A stretch of DNA of 64,000 nucleotides, from contig JAFUVZ010000033.1 of the NCBI GenBank assembly GCA_017471185.1, forward strand, positions 1 to 64,000. The letters run 5' to 3'. The notes beneath the pieces are model-generated. The model ran no database searches, was not told the DNA's origin, and saw only the letters and a list, made by a program, of their open reading frames with translations. This DNA comes from Bacteroidaceae bacterium (GTDB lineage: Bacteria; Bacteroidota; Bacteroidia; Bacteroidales; Bacteroidaceae). Shown here piece after piece: positions 47,833 through 56,823 of this stretch (position 1 is the first letter of the stretch; every line of letters begins with the position of its first letter). Position numbers and translations under genes: made by a program.

Positions 47833-49188
47833 ATGAGAATATCTGTAAAATCCATAATGAGTGTTTTGCTGCTGACGGTATGTATCGGTATGCAGGCGCA
47901 AGACAATGTGATTGATGAAGTGGCATGGGTGGTAGGCGATGAGGCCATCTGGAAATCCGATGTAGAGGAAGCTCGCCTAAGTGCTCTCTATGATGGGCGT
48001 AAGTTTGACAGAGACCCATATTGTGTACTGCCAGAGGAGATGGCTGTACAGAAACTGTTTCTGCACCAGGCTGAGCTTGACAGTATCGAGGTGAGCGAAG
48101 CTGAAGTGCTGCAGCAGGTAGATTGGATGACGAACAGGTATATCCAAAATATCGGATCCCGTGAAAAGATGGAGGAATACTTCAATAAGACTTCATCCCA
48201 GATTCGCGAGGCCTTGCGTGTCAGTGCCCGTGAAAATCTCACCGTACAGAAGATGCAGAATAAGATTGTGGGTGAAGTGAAGATTACGCCTGCAGAGGTG
48301 AGGCGTTTCTATAGTTCTCTCTCGCAAGACAGTATTCCTTATATACCGACGATGGTAGAGGTGGAGATTATCACTCGCAAACCAAAAATCCCACAAGAGG
48401 AAATAGAGGATGTGAAACGCCGTTTGCGTGAATATACCGACCGTGTGAACAATGGTGATAGCTTCACAATGCTGGCTCGTCTGTATTCAGAAGACCCGGG
48501 CTCTGCAGTGAGCGGTGGCGACTTAGGCCGTTTCATGGGGCGAGGTGAGCTGGATCCTGCTTTCGCAAATGTGGCTTTTAACCTGCAGACACCTGATAAG
48601 ATATCCAAGATTGTGGAGAGTGAGTTCGGATATCATATCATCCAGTTGATTGAGAAGCGTGGCGACCGCATCCGTGTACGCCATATCTTGCTCAAACCGC
48701 ATGTGCCTGAGCAAGCGTTGGATGATTCACGTGTTTATCTCGACTCTATCGCTGATGAAATACGTAATGGCAAATATACGTTCGAGGAGGCTGCTTACGG
48801 TCTGTCTGATGATAAGAATACACGAAACAACGGTGGCTTGTTGCCAAATGACGCTACACAGACTTCCCGTTTCGAGATGCAGGACCTGCCATCAGAGATC
48901 GCCAAGGTGGTGGATACCATGGAGGTGGGCGAGATCTCCAAGGCCATCAATATGACTCCTCGTACAGGTCAGGAGCAAACTGTCATTGTAAAGCTCAAGA
49001 GCCGTATCAAAGGTCACAAGGCCACTGTGTCTGACGACTATCAGCGCCTCAAGGAGATGGTGATGCAGAAGAAGCAGGATGAGGTGATTGAGAGATGGAT
49101 ACAAGATAAGCTCAAGACCACCTATGTACGAATCAGTGACAATTGGAAGCCCAGCTGTGACTTCAGATACAAGGGATGGATTAAATAA
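47833..49188 (+). CDS. surA: SurA-like periplasmic peptidyl-prolyl isomerase
   Basis: 451 residues with signal peptide MRISVKSIMSVLLLTVCIGM (cleavage near MQAQ). The chaperone N-domain (about 25-165) begins VIDEVAWVVGDEAIWKSDVE. Parvulin domain 1 is at about 170-280 (LARLYSEDPGSAVSGGDLGR, FNLQTPDKISKIVESEFGYH) and a second parvulin-like domain at about 285-390 starts RVRHILLKPHV. SurA escorts barrel proteins to the BAM complex. ATG 47833 is chosen over a longer frame whose first 63 codons overlap the previous gene and carry no signal sequence. Confidence 0.93.
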   Translation: MRISVKSIMSVLLLTVCIGMQAQDNVIDEVAWVVGDEAIWKSDVEEARLSALYDGRKFDRDPYCVLPEEMAVQKLFLHQAELDSIEVSEAEVLQQVDWMTNRYIQNIGSREKMEEYFNKTSSQIREALRVSARENLTVQKMQNKIVGEVKITPAEVRRFYSSLSQDSIPYIPTMVEVEIITRKPKIPQEEIEDVKRRLREYTDRVNNGDSFTMLARLYSEDPGSAVSGGDLGRFMGRGELDPAFANVAFNLQTPDKISKIVESEFGYHIIQLIEKRGDRIRVRHILLKPHVPEQALDDSRVYLDSIADEIRNGKYTFEEAAYGLSDDKNTRNNGGLLPNDATQTSRFEMQDLPSEIAKVVDTMEVGEISKAINMTPRTGQEQTVIVKLKSRIKGHKATVSDDYQRLKEMVMQKKQDEVIERWIQDKLKTTYVRISDNWKPSCDFRYKGWIK

Positions 49189-49189
49189 G

Positions 49190-49213
49190 ATTGAACAATG
49201 AATATTGAACATT
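49190..49213. repeat. ATTGAAC-type heptamers before the OstA-like gene
   Basis: ATTGAAC AATGAAT ATTGAAC ATT between the surA stop and the next start: the reverse complement of the TTCAATG array found about 100 bp downstream inside the gene. Confidence 0.8.
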
Positions 49214-49217
49214 AGCC

Positions 49218-50897
49218 ATGCGGAATAGAAGGCTTTATATTTTCATAGGCAGTATGCTGGGATTGTTGGTACTTTTTGTGCTTTCTGTTCCACATAGTTT
49301 TGCAGCCATTTTCAATGTTCAATCTTCAATGTTCAATGTTGATCAGGATCCTCAGAAGAAAGTACGCATTGACTTGCTGTATGCCGATGAGGCGGTGGCT
49401 GACCAGAACCAACGGCCTGATGTGCAGGTATTGCGCGGTTCTGTGAAGCTTAAGCACGACAGCATGTACATGTTCTGTGACAGTGCGCTGATTTATGAAC
49501 AGAGAAATTCGGTAGAGGCGTTTGGCAATGTGCGTATGGAGCAGGGTGACACCTTGTTCATCTATGGTGACTACATGTATTATGACGGTGTGGCTCAGCT
49601 GGCTCAGTTGCGTGAGAACGTAAGGTTGATCAACCGCGAGACTGAGTTGGAAACCGATAGTCTTGACTATGACCGCGTGGTCAATTTAGGATATTACTTC
49701 GATGGAGGTACACTGCGTGATACCGTGAATGTGCTGACCTCCGTACTGGGAGAGTACAGTCCCGTTACCAAACAGGCTGTTTTTGAGGTGAATGTCGAAC
49801 TGGTTAACCCTCAGTTTACACTTACCTCTGAAGACCTGACTTATAATACGGTTACTAAGATAGCTACCATCAATAGTGAAGCGGAGATTGTGAATGAGCA
49901 ATCACATGTCTATACCAGTTCGGGTATTTACAATACTGTGACCGAGCGTGGCGAACTGTACAATCGTTCTGTGGTGGTGAGTGAAGGCCGGACGCTTACG
50001 GGCGACACCTTATTATACGACCGTCAGGCTGGCTTTGGCGAGGCGTTTGGCAGCGTGGCGTTGAATGATACGGTGAACAAGAATATCCTGACAGGTGATT
50101 ACTGTTACTATGACGAACTGAAGGAGAACGCTTTCGCTACCAAGCGGGCTGTGGCGATTGACTATTCACAGGGTGACAGCCTCTTCATGCATGCTGACAC
50201 GTTGCGCCTGGTGACCTTCAATGCTAAGACAGATTCTGCTTTCCGTGAGATGAGAGCCTATCATAAGGTAAGGGCTTACCGAAGTGATGTTCAAGCGGTA
50301 TGCGACTCATTGGTTGTCAATTCCAAGGATTCCTGTATGACGATGTATCGTGACCCCATCTTGTGGCATGGCGAGGAGCAACTATTGGGCGAGATGGTGA
50401 AGGTGTTCTCTAACGACAGTACCATTGAACGGGCGCATATCATCAATCAGGCATTGGCGATTGAGCGTTTCGATTCGCTGCACTATAACCAGATAAAGGG
50501 CAAGGAGATGATAGCCCACTTTGAAGGTGGGGAGATTAAGGAAACAGAGGTGAACGGCAATGTGATGAGCATCTATCATCCTATCGACGAGAAAGATTCC
50601 ACCATCATTGTGATGGTTTATGCCGAGGGTAGTTACCTCAAGATGTTTATGAAAGACCGCAAGATGGATAAGGGCATGTTTGTGGGCAAGACCACTGGCA
50701 CTGCCTATCCGCTTGATCAGGTACCCAAAGGTAAGGACCGTCTGGAAGCCTTCGTATGGTTTGACTATATGCGTCCTCGCAGTAAGGATGATATCTTCGA
50801 ATGGCGCAGCAAGCCTGCTGACCAGGTGATGAAAAAAATAGACCGTGAATCCACTGGCTCACCAAGAGACATCAAGGTAAGGCATGGAAGAAGGTAG
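49218..50897 (+). CDS. OstA-like/LptA-LptD N-domain envelope protein
   Basis: 559 residues. A short N-terminal hydrophobic helix (LYIFIGSMLGLLVLFVLSV) is followed by a beta-jellyroll repeat protein of the OstA type. Signatures include DVQVLRGSVKLKHDSMYMFC, DSALIYEQRNSVEAFGNVRM and GDTLFIYGDYMYYDG. Homologous modules form the periplasmic bridge for lipopolysaccharide transport to the outer membrane. It has no LptD barrel, so an LptA-like or accessory role is inferred. The signal region contains four TTCAATG heptamers (49311-49338). Its position after surA fits an outer-membrane assembly operon. Confidence 0.85.
   Translation: MRNRRLYIFIGSMLGLLVLFVLSVPHSFAAIFNVQSSMFNVDQDPQKKVRIDLLYADEAVADQNQRPDVQVLRGSVKLKHDSMYMFCDSALIYEQRNSVEAFGNVRMEQGDTLFIYGDYMYYDGVAQLAQLRENVRLINRETELETDSLDYDRVVNLGYYFDGGTLRDTVNVLTSVLGEYSPVTKQAVFEVNVELVNPQFTLTSEDLTYNTVTKIATINSEAEIVNEQSHVYTSSGIYNTVTERGELYNRSVVVSEGRTLTGDTLLYDRQAGFGEAFGSVALNDTVNKNILTGDYCYYDELKENAFATKRAVAIDYSQGDSLFMHADTLRLVTFNAKTDSAFREMRAYHKVRAYRSDVQAVCDSLVVNSKDSCMTMYRDPILWHGEEQLLGEMVKVFSNDSTIERAHIINQALAIERFDSLHYNQIKGKEMIAHFEGGEIKETEVNGNVMSIYHPIDEKDSTIIVMVYAEGSYLKMFMKDRKMDKGMFVGKTTGTAYPLDQVPKGKDRLEAFVWFDYMRPRSKDDIFEWRSKPADQVMKKIDRESTGSPRDIKVRHGRR
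49311..49338 (+). repeat. Heptamer tandem repeat (TTCAATG)4 within the OstA-like gene
   Basis: Units TTCAATG, TTCAATC, TTCAATG, TTCAATG in codons 32-41, just after the membrane helix. A five-unit relative (TCAATGT/TCAATAT) lies in the intergenic gap at 50923-50957. Confidence 0.93.
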
Positions 50898-50922
50898 AAT
50901 AAGAAAACGTCATCCGTATGGA

Positions 50923-50957
50923 TCAATGTTCAATATTCAATGTTCAATATTCAATAT
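50923..50957 (+). repeat. Heptamer repeat (TCAATRT)5 between the OstA-like gene and the small membrane protein
   Basis: Five consecutive 7-bp units alternating TCAATGT and TCAATAT, ending 8 bp before ATG 50966. Confidence 0.93.
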
Positions 50958-50965
50958 AAATAACT

Positions 50966-51253
50966 ATGGGAATGTTCTCAGTTAGGAAACCCAGAGGTTT
51001 CCATCATAATTGGATCTACGTTGACGAGCGTAAGGAGAAGCTGGCGAAGATAGAGGAGAACGCCAAGCGGGAACTCGGCATGCTTCCTCCCAAGGAGTTT
51101 GACCCGGAAGATATCAGGGGTAAGTTCGCTGAGAACACCACGCATCTCAAGCGCTTTAAAGAGAAAGAAGGCAAGACCAACACAGCCATGATTGTGTTCC
51201 TCATCATCGTCCTGCTGTGGGTGTGGTATGCCATCATGAATGGTGTCGTTTAA
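50966..51253 (+). CDS. Conserved small C-terminally anchored membrane protein
   Basis: 95 residues. The N-terminal part is charged and helical (VDERKEKLAKIEENAKRELG) with conserved-looking FSVRKPRGFHHNWIYVDER at the start. A single transmembrane helix closes it (AMIVFLIIVLLWVWYAIMNG). No enzyme motif. Small proteins of this kind sit between OstA-like and mutL genes in relatives; that is recollection, not checked. Function unknown. Confidence 0.7.
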   Translation: MGMFSVRKPRGFHHNWIYVDERKEKLAKIEENAKRELGMLPPKEFDPEDIRGKFAENTTHLKRFKEKEGKTNTAMIVFLIIVLLWVWYAIMNGVV

Positions 51254-51349
51254 TGAATAATTTGAATAATGAGAAATGAATAATGAAGAATGGACAATGG
51301 GGAAAACGAACCTGTATTCTTCTTTATTCTTTCTTAATTTTTAATTAAA

Positions 51350-53170
51350 ATGTCAGACGTTATTCGACTGCTGCCCGATTCGGTGGCCAATCAGATTGCG
51401 GCTGGAGAGGTGATCCAGCGACCTGCTTCCGTGATTAAGGAACTGGTGGAGAACGCCATCGATGCAGAGGCGACTCATATCCATGTCCTCGTCACTGATG
51501 CAGGCAAGACCTGTGTGCAGGTAATAGACGATGGCAAGGGCATGTCGGATACTGATGCACGAATGGCCTTTGAGCGTCATGCCACTTCTAAAATTAAGGA
51601 GGCAGCCGACCTCTTTAACCTGCATACCATGGGTTTCCGTGGAGAGGCATTGGCTTCTATCGCTGCGGTTGCTGAGGTAGAACTGAAGACTCGTATAGAG
51701 CAGGAGGAACTGGGCACCCGTCTGGTGATTGCAGGCTCTAAAGTGCAGGCACAGGAAACGATTTCTACACCTAAAGGAAGTAATTTCGCAGTGAAGAACC
51801 TCTTTTTCAACGTGCCTGCTCGTAGGAAGTTCCTTAAGTCTAATGCTACAGAACTAAGCAATATATTATCAGAATTCGAACGCATCGTGTTAGTTCATCC
51901 GGATGTGGCGTTCTCACTCCATAGTAATGATGCAGAGGTGTTTAATCTGCAGGAGGCTACGGTGCATCAGCGTATTCTTGCTGTCTTTGGTAAACGCCTT
52001 GACCAACAGTTACTGCCTCTGAATGTCAATACGTCTCTCATCCGCATCACAGGCTATGTCTCCAAACCTGAATTTTCGCATAAGAAAGGTAACCACCAAT
52101 ATTTCTTCGTGAATGGCAGGTACATGCGGCATCCCTACTTCCACAAGGCGGTAATGGAAGCTTATGAGCAGCTGATACCTACTGGTGAGCAGGTTTCTTA
52201 TTTCCTTTATTTTGAGGTGGACCCTGCCAACATTGATGTCAATATCCATCCTACCAAAGCTGAGATTAAATTTGAGAATGAGCAGTCCATCTGGCAGATT
52301 CTGGCAGCAGCAGTGAAAGAGGCGTTGGGTAAGTTCAATGCCATTCCGTCTATCAATTTCGATACGGCTGATATGCCTGAAGAACTTCCAGTGTTCACCC
52401 CGTCAGTCCGCCCCGTGTCTCCCCCGAAGGTAAGTGTCAATCCCAATTACAATCCTTTTTCCAGCCATGATCAGGATACCTATCACCGTCCGCAGGTTAG
52501 CAGGCAATGGGAACAGCTGTATGAAGGTCTGGAACCTGACGAGGCTCCTGTAGGAGGTGAGCCTACAGAGGCTGCTACAGATACTTTATTGGATGTCTCT
52601 GAGCGGGAATCAACCTTACTGCAGTACAAGGGACGTTATATCCTCACTTCCGTAAAGTCGGGACTTATGTTCATCGACCAGCATCGGGCGCATGTACGTG
52701 TGCTCTTCGATCAGTATATGCGTCAGCTACAGCAAGGGCGTGCTCCCTCACAAGGACTCCTCTTCCCGGAAATCATTCAGTTGCCCCCGTCTGAAGCGGC
52801 CGTTCTCGAGAGCATCTTAGAAGAGTTGTCTTGCGTTGGTTTTGAACTGACCTCCTTAGGTGGCGGCAGCTATGCCATCAACGGTGTGCCTACTGGCATT
52901 GAAGGTCTCAATCCCATAGAACTGGTTCGTGATTTGGTGCATACGGCCATGGAAAAGGGTAGTGATGTGAAAGATGAAGTCCGCCAGTCCGTAGCCCTCA
53001 CGTTGGCCAATGCAGCTGCCATCGTCTATGGGCAGGTACTCGGTTCGGAAGAAATGACTGACCTCGTTGACCGCCTTTTCGCCACCGTCACTCCGAACTA
53101 TACTCCAGATGGTCATCCCATCATCATCACACTGACAGATGACGAGATCAGCAAGATGTTCAAAGTGTAG
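51350..53170 (+). CDS. mutL: DNA mismatch repair protein MutL
   Basis: 606 residues. The GHKL ATPase domain (1-330) shows [20 protein letters not shown], the Asp-Gly motif DDGKGM and [13 protein letters not shown]. The C-terminal dimerisation domain is at about 415-606. MutL couples MutS mismatch recognition to strand removal. The endonuclease site of MutL from methyl-independent systems (DQHA-x2-E-x4-E) is here [14 protein letters not shown], with Val and Asp where the two Glu are expected, so nicking activity is uncertain. It is preceded by a Gly/Asn/AT-rich gap and followed by a terminator hairpin. Confidence 0.97.
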   Translation: MSDVIRLLPDSVANQIAAGEVIQRPASVIKELVENAIDAEATHIHVLVTDAGKTCVQVIDDGKGMSDTDARMAFERHATSKIKEAADLFNLHTMGFRGEALASIAAVAEVELKTRIEQEELGTRLVIAGSKVQAQETISTPKGSNFAVKNLFFNVPARRKFLKSNATELSNILSEFERIVLVHPDVAFSLHSNDAEVFNLQEATVHQRILAVFGKRLDQQLLPLNVNTSLIRITGYVSKPEFSHKKGNHQYFFVNGRYMRHPYFHKAVMEAYEQLIPTGEQVSYFLYFEVDPANIDVNIHPTKAEIKFENEQSIWQILAAAVKEALGKFNAIPSINFDTADMPEELPVFTPSVRPVSPPKVSVNPNYNPFSSHDQDTYHRPQVSRQWEQLYEGLEPDEAPVGGEPTEAATDTLLDVSERESTLLQYKGRYILTSVKSGLMFIDQHRAHVRVLFDQYMRQLQQGRAPSQGLLFPEIIQLPPSEAAVLESILEELSCVGFELTSLGGGSYAINGVPTGIEGLNPIELVRDLVHTAMEKGSDVKDEVRQSVALTLANAAAIVYGQVLGSEEMTDLVDRLFATVTPNYTPDGHPIIITLTDDEISKMFKV

Positions 53171-53251
53171 TACACTCTTACTCTTCTCTCGGACTTCTCA
53201 TACTCTTCGCACGCATTTGGTTCGGTGTAGGCACGCTCATGCAAGCTGTTT

Positions 53252-53301
53252 GAGCGAGGCAGAAGCGTGCTTGAGCGAGCCTAGAGCGAGGCTAGAGCGA
53301 A
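53252..53301 (+). repeat. GAGCGAG repeats at 11-bp spacing downstream of mutL
   Basis: GAGCGAG at 53252, 53273 and 53284, with GAGCGAA at 53295. The last three are 11 bp apart, the first 21 bp away. They lie between mutL and its hairpin. The surrounding gap 53171-53518 has no credible gene. Confidence 0.7.
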
Positions 53302-53324
53302 CCAACACTGAGCGAAAAATGTTA

Positions 53325-53360
53325 CGAGGGAGGATGCCATCGCTATGGCTTCCTCCCTCG
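53325..53360 (+). terminator. Strong hairpin downstream of mutL
   Basis: CGAGGGAGGA pairs with TCCTCCCTCG and an inner GCCAT/ATGGC pair extends it around a CGCT loop. Only a short T-rich tail (CTTTG) follows. It probably ends mutL transcription. Confidence 0.7.
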
Positions 53361-53518
53361 CTTTGTTCAGAATCTTTTCACAAAGATTCCTCTAACGAGA
53401 ATAACGTAGAGTGATAACCCTACAAATTATTGAATTAATAAATGCTTTGAGACCACATACTCCCGTATGCCTGTCATGTCTCAGGTCTGTCTCACCCACT
53501 TGGTGAGTGTTTTGTTAG

Positions 53519-53668
53519 TCATGTTGCTCTTCTCTTATGGAGGCGAATTCCCGCCTGCAATGGCTCCATCACTTCCAGCTCTCTGCGGTTGCAGCCTGCC
53601 AGCAACAAGACAAGTGCGAGAATTGGCAGGCTGTTCATTCTCCATCTTCCATTCTCCGTTCTCCTCAT
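53519..53668 (-). pseudogene. N-terminal stub of a second DUF5119-type fimbrial gene
   Basis: On the minus strand the ATG overlaps the DUF3575 stop (ATGA) and opens a 49-codon frame beginning MRRTENGRWRMNSLPILALV with lipobox LLAGCNRRELEVMEP. The same N-terminus opens the intact plus-strand gene at 55681 (MRRMEIGKWIINSLSILVLV, LLAGCNRRELEVMEP). The homology stops after EVMEP and the stub then runs into unrelated codons and a stop. It is a broken copy created by duplication or inversion. Confidence 0.85.
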
Positions 53669-53690
53669 CTTTCCCTCCTTTCCGGCCACA
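53562..53690 (-). repeat. Inverted repeat IR1 (copy with stub)
   Basis: 129 bp that match the sequence at 55659-55787 in inverted orientation without gaps, about 17 mismatches (near 87 percent, counted by eye). The longest identical run is about 20 bp (TGCTGGCAGGCTGCAACCGC). It holds the last codons of the DUF3575 gene and the start of the stub. Confidence 0.9.
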
Positions 53691-54969
53691 GATAGACAAG
53701 GCTTAACTTCAACTTGGTAGGGCCAAAGTAGCTAAAGTGATCATTATGCTGCCATATCAGGTGGGTGTCATTGAAACGGCCTTCGTAATGACGGAAGGGA
53801 CCAGACAGCCATCCGCCGCTGACACTCGCTTCCATGTTGAACCACTTTGATATCCGCCAGGTATAGCCGAAGGTCAGTCCTAATGAGGTATATTCACCTT
53901 GGTTGCCTTTGCTCTTCCATTCCAAGTCATATTTGCCACCGGCAGCATAAACACCACCGAACAATCCCGTGATAGGGCGATCTGTGTGCTTCTTGCTATG
54001 AGTGAACCAATAGCGACCTTCCAGGCCGATGTTCAGCACCTCATAAGCACGGCTGTTGCTCTTCCATACATACCAGGGGAACCATACTTCTGCCATCACA
54101 CTGAAACGGTCGTTCTTTCCAAACCATCGCTCTACCTCCACGTTGGGAGCTAATGCTGCGTCAAACAGCAGGTTAGTCTTCACTGCTATCCAAGGGCGAT
54201 GAGGTTCTTCTACTGGCATCACTACCAGCTCAGGCTCTGGTTCAGGCTCAGGCTCTGGTTCAGGCTCAGGCTCCGGTTCTGGTTCAGGCAATAGCTCGTA
54301 GTATAAACGCATATAGCCTGCACCTCGCTGGTCCATAAGCAGATGTCGCTTGATGTAATCATAGGTTGCTCCGCCATTCAGTTCGCGAATGCGCTTCTCG
54401 CGCAACCAGAGGTTGGGGGTGCGGTCAATGATGTCCAGCACCTGCTGTTTTCCCTGGAACTCCATGTCTTCAATCTGGCTGCGGAACTCTGTCCATGCCT
54501 CACCTGCAGAATACAATTCAAAGACATCATCCGTAAGCATGGGGGCATGTTGCTTGATATACTCTCTCAGATTGACGGCGCGTTGCAGACCTAATTTATA
54601 ATTATACTCTGCAGATCCTTCAAAGGAAGCCATGCCGACTATCTGGATACACTTGACTACCATGGCAGGATTGTCGGTGACACTCTTCACGCTCTGCATA
54701 ATACGGTCGAGTGCAGGTGTGTTGTCGTGAAACCCGAAATCAAGTTCCACATGGTCTAATGGGAAATTAACAAAGATGGTGTAGGGGTCTTTTCTGAGAA
54801 TCTGGGTGCTGTCATAGGGCGTATAGCTGGAATAGGGAACCAAACCGGGCAGAAGAGAATCTGTCCACCCTTGGCGGATTGTCTCTGCAGAGCCTCTGTT
54901 CTGGGCAGAAACTGTAGCCGCAGCCCATGCAAGACACAAATATAGTACAATCTTAATTCTCAGCTTCAT
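53665..54969 (-). CDS. OmpA-like/DUF3575 outer-membrane protein of a fimbrial locus
   Basis: 434 residues. The signal peptide MKLRIKIVLYLCLAWAAATV is followed by an OmpA-like part with IQIVGMASFEGSAEYNYKLG (about 110-135). Next is a Pro-Glu linker (about 230-250), then a DUF3575 barrel-like domain (PWIAVKTNLLFDAALAPNVE to LSLVYLWPERRER). DUF3575 proteins accompany Mfa/FimA-type fimbriae in Bacteroidota. It points away from the fimbrial genes, unlike the usual order. The stop overlaps the start of a DUF5119 stub. A minus-strand -7 box (55123-55131) precedes it. Confidence 0.85.
   Translation of the reverse strand: MKLRIKIVLYLCLAWAAATVSAQNRGSAETIRQGWTDSLLPGLVPYSSYTPYDSTQILRKDPYTIFVNFPLDHVELDFGFHDNTPALDRIMQSVKSVTDNPAMVVKCIQIVGMASFEGSAEYNYKLGLQRAVNLREYIKQHAPMLTDDVFELYSAGEAWTEFRSQIEDMEFQGKQQVLDIIDRTPNLWLREKRIRELNGGATYDYIKRHLLMDQRGAGYMRLYYELLPEPEPEPEPEPEPEPEPEPELVVMPVEEPHRPWIAVKTNLLFDAALAPNVEVERWFGKNDRFSVMAEVWFPWYVWKSNSRAYEVLNIGLEGRYWFTHSKKHTDRPITGLFGGVYAAGGKYDLEWKSKGNQGEYTSLGLTFGYTWRISKWFNMEASVSGGWLSGPFRHYEGRFNDTHLIWQHNDHFSYFGPTKLKLSLVYLWPERRER
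54229..54288 (-). repeat. Hexamer-type repeat coding a (Glu-Pro)n linker
   Basis: On the minus strand the Glu-Pro dipeptide is repeated about ten times. The DNA alternates GGCTCA/GGTTCA-type hexamers, so unit changes keep the frame and only change linker length. Confidence 0.9.
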
Positions 54970-55482
54970 AAGAAGTGTGCCACTTAAAGTTATTAATCTC
55001 TATTTTATTTCTCGGTCTATCTCTTCGCAAGTTTCGTGTAATAACACTTTACTAACATGCGTTTTTGCAATCTACCCGACTTAATCCATGGTAGCAGGAA
55101 TGCTTTTTTCTGGACTTCTAATGCAAAGATATGCAAATTTTTTTGGAATAATCGCAATCTGCATTGTTAAAATATGCTAGCGAAGTTAAATTAGTTAAAC
55201 CCTTTTTCTGGATATTATAGATTGCGGGTATGTTGTTCCCTTTTGAGGGAGCTACACCTTATTATATATAGTAGCACTTGATTTGTTAAAAAGAGACTTT
55301 GCGGCGTAATTTTTTCATATAAAATTTGGTTATTCAAAAAATAATATATAAAATTGCACTGGATATCGTCTTAATATTAGACGGTTAATGGGATGTAACC
55401 CTGCTATCGTTAGGGAATGTTTTTAGGAGAGGCAAGGGTACACTTAGTTATAAATATGGTATAAGAGAATAGAATTTATAGC
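54970..55482. other. AT-rich intergenic region with the DUF3575 promoter
   Basis: No gene seen. On the minus strand TATCTTTGC lies at 55123-55131, which leaves a leader of about 150 nt before ATG 54969. On the plus strand no good TTTG-N19-TAnnTTTG promoter for the fimbrial genes was recognised; GACTTTGC at about 55296 is imperfect. The rest is AT-rich. Confidence 0.5.
55123..55131 (-). promoter_or_regulatory. -7 box TATCTTTGC for the DUF3575 gene
   Basis: Minus-strand TAnnTTTGC. It lies within the segment bounded by the inverted repeats, so inversion would redirect this promoter towards the fimbrial genes. Confidence 0.6.
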
Positions 55483-55680
55483 GTGTGGTTAATAACGAAT
55501 ATAAGTCAAAAGCGTCCGGCTGTCTGGCTTATGTTGAGCCTGATGGCCTTTGTGGTTTGTACGCAAGGCATGGCAGCTTCTGTCACAGCCCCTGTAAAAA
55601 ATGCATATACGGAAGCTTCGCTTGCCGATGAGTATTTTATGGTTCTCTTTGGTGTGGTTGTGGCTGGAAAGGAGGGAGAG
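55483..55680 (+). other. Signal-peptide-like remnant and 3' relic of a DUF3575 gene ahead of the DUF5119 gene
   Basis: The frame of the DUF5119 gene is open upstream from GTG 55483 and codes a signal-peptide-like segment (RPAVWLMLSLMAFVVCTQGM). In another frame the last bases before ATG 55681 read SLVWLWLERRER and stop with TGA overlapping the ATG, close to the DUF3575 C-terminus SLVYLWPERRER. So a DUF3575 3' end once preceded the gene here. I treat this stretch as remnant rather than part of the protein. Confidence 0.6.
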
Positions 55681-55787
55681 ATGAGAAGAATGGAGATAGG
55701 AAAATGGATAATAAACAGCCTGTCAATTCTCGTGCTTGTCTTGCTGCTGGCAGGCTGCAACCGCCGCGAACTGGAAGTGATGGAACC
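55659..55787 (+). repeat. Inverted repeat IR2 (copy with intact DUF5119 gene)
   Basis: Partner of IR1 in opposite orientation; includes the DUF3575 3' relic and the first 36 codons of the DUF5119 gene. The segment between the repeats is about 1.97 kb. Confidence 0.9.
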
Positions 55788-56823
55788 GCAGAAGACGCAG
55801 CTTAGGCTGGATGTTGACTGGGTGAGCAAGTTCGGCTATAAGCCCAATGGCATGACCGTGATGATCTGGGGCGAGGAATGGACAGCTCCGAGCGTGAGTT
55901 CCACCAACAATGTGGAGTCGATGAAGATAGAGCTTGATCCGGGTAATTACCGTATGATTGTCATGAGCAAGAGCTTCGATGAGTATGGCTCCATGAGGTT
56001 CCGTGATACCGGTAGCTTTGAGAACATTTCGGCGCATGGCGCTGATATAACGCAATACTACAACGGACCTTGGGATGATGGCATCACCTATATGCCCGAC
56101 CCTGAGCGGATAGGCGTGGCGGTAGAGAACTTCACCATTACCGAGGAGATGCTGCTGGGACAGGTAACTTTCTACCCCTACCAGGAGTGGATTGACAAGC
56201 AGAAAGGCAAGCAGGTCAACGCAGACACCCGGTGGTCTGTAGATGGCGACGGTAATTATGTGATGTCAGTGGTGGCGAGACCCCAGACGACCTACCTGAA
56301 TGTATGGGTACGCATCAAGGGCTTGCAGTATATGCGTTCTATGATAGGCAATATCAGCGGAATGGCAGATGGCTTCTTGATGTCGCAGTACTGGCGGTCA
56401 ACAGAGGAGCGGTACATGCTCTTTGAACGTGAGAAGTGGGGCTTGACCACTGAGAGCAATCCCCACGGACCGGGACTGATGTACTACAGCCTGCCCGTGT
56501 TCGGACTGGCGCATGGCAAGGAGTATGTGAGGGAACGTACTGAGGACAACAATGTCCTGACGCTCTATATCACATTGATTGACGGCTCCTCGCGCACTTT
56601 CACCTTTAAGGTGGGAAAAGAGATAGTATATCGCGGATTGGAGGAGAATGTTAATGCCGACCTCGACGCTTCGCTCTTGCTGGATTTGATTATGGAGTTG
56701 GAGCTCGACTTGGAGCTTGAGTTAGAGTTGCCTCCCGTGAAGGCGGAGGACGATGCCAGCAGCGGCTTCGATGCGCACGTCGATCCGTGGGATGATGGCG
56801 GAACCATTGATGTGGGCTTCTGA
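55681..56823 (+). CDS. DUF5119-type fimbria-associated lipoprotein (FimB/Mfa2-like)
   Basis: 380 residues. The lipoprotein signal runs to LLAGCNRREL (Cys near 26). The body is beta-rich: a first domain begins LRLDVDWVSKFGYKPNGMTV, and a second has VVARPQTTYLNVWVRIKGLQ and LYITLIDGSSRTFTFKVGKE. This is like the two-domain anchor proteins that hold type V fimbriae to the outer membrane. The C-terminus is an unusual acidic Leu/Glu/Asp tract (LELDLELELEL) and Asp-rich tail. Start ATG 55681 is supported by the same start in the minus-strand copy; ATG 55690 is possible. It heads the run of fimbrillin genes. Confidence 0.78.
   Translation: MRRMEIGKWIINSLSILVLVLLLAGCNRRELEVMEPQKTQLRLDVDWVSKFGYKPNGMTVMIWGEEWTAPSVSSTNNVESMKIELDPGNYRMIVMSKSFDEYGSMRFRDTGSFENISAHGADITQYYNGPWDDGITYMPDPERIGVAVENFTITEEMLLGQVTFYPYQEWIDKQKGKQVNADTRWSVDGDGNYVMSVVARPQTTYLNVWVRIKGLQYMRSMIGNISGMADGFLMSQYWRSTEERYMLFEREKWGLTTESNPHGPGLMYYSLPVFGLAHGKEYVRERTEDNNVLTLYITLIDGSSRTFTFKVGKEIVYRGLEENVNADLDASLLLDLIMELELDLELELELPPVKAEDDASSGFDAHVDPWDDGGTIDVGF

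Noticed and set aside
53139..53414. Open frame after mutL (91 codons)
   Set aside because: Overlaps the mutL end, runs through the GAGCGAG repeats and the terminator hairpin, and has low-complexity composition without a domain.
53467..53706. Plus-strand open frame of 79 codons
   Set aside because: It is antisense to the DUF5119 stub and the end of the DUF3575 gene; the minus-strand reading has clear homology.
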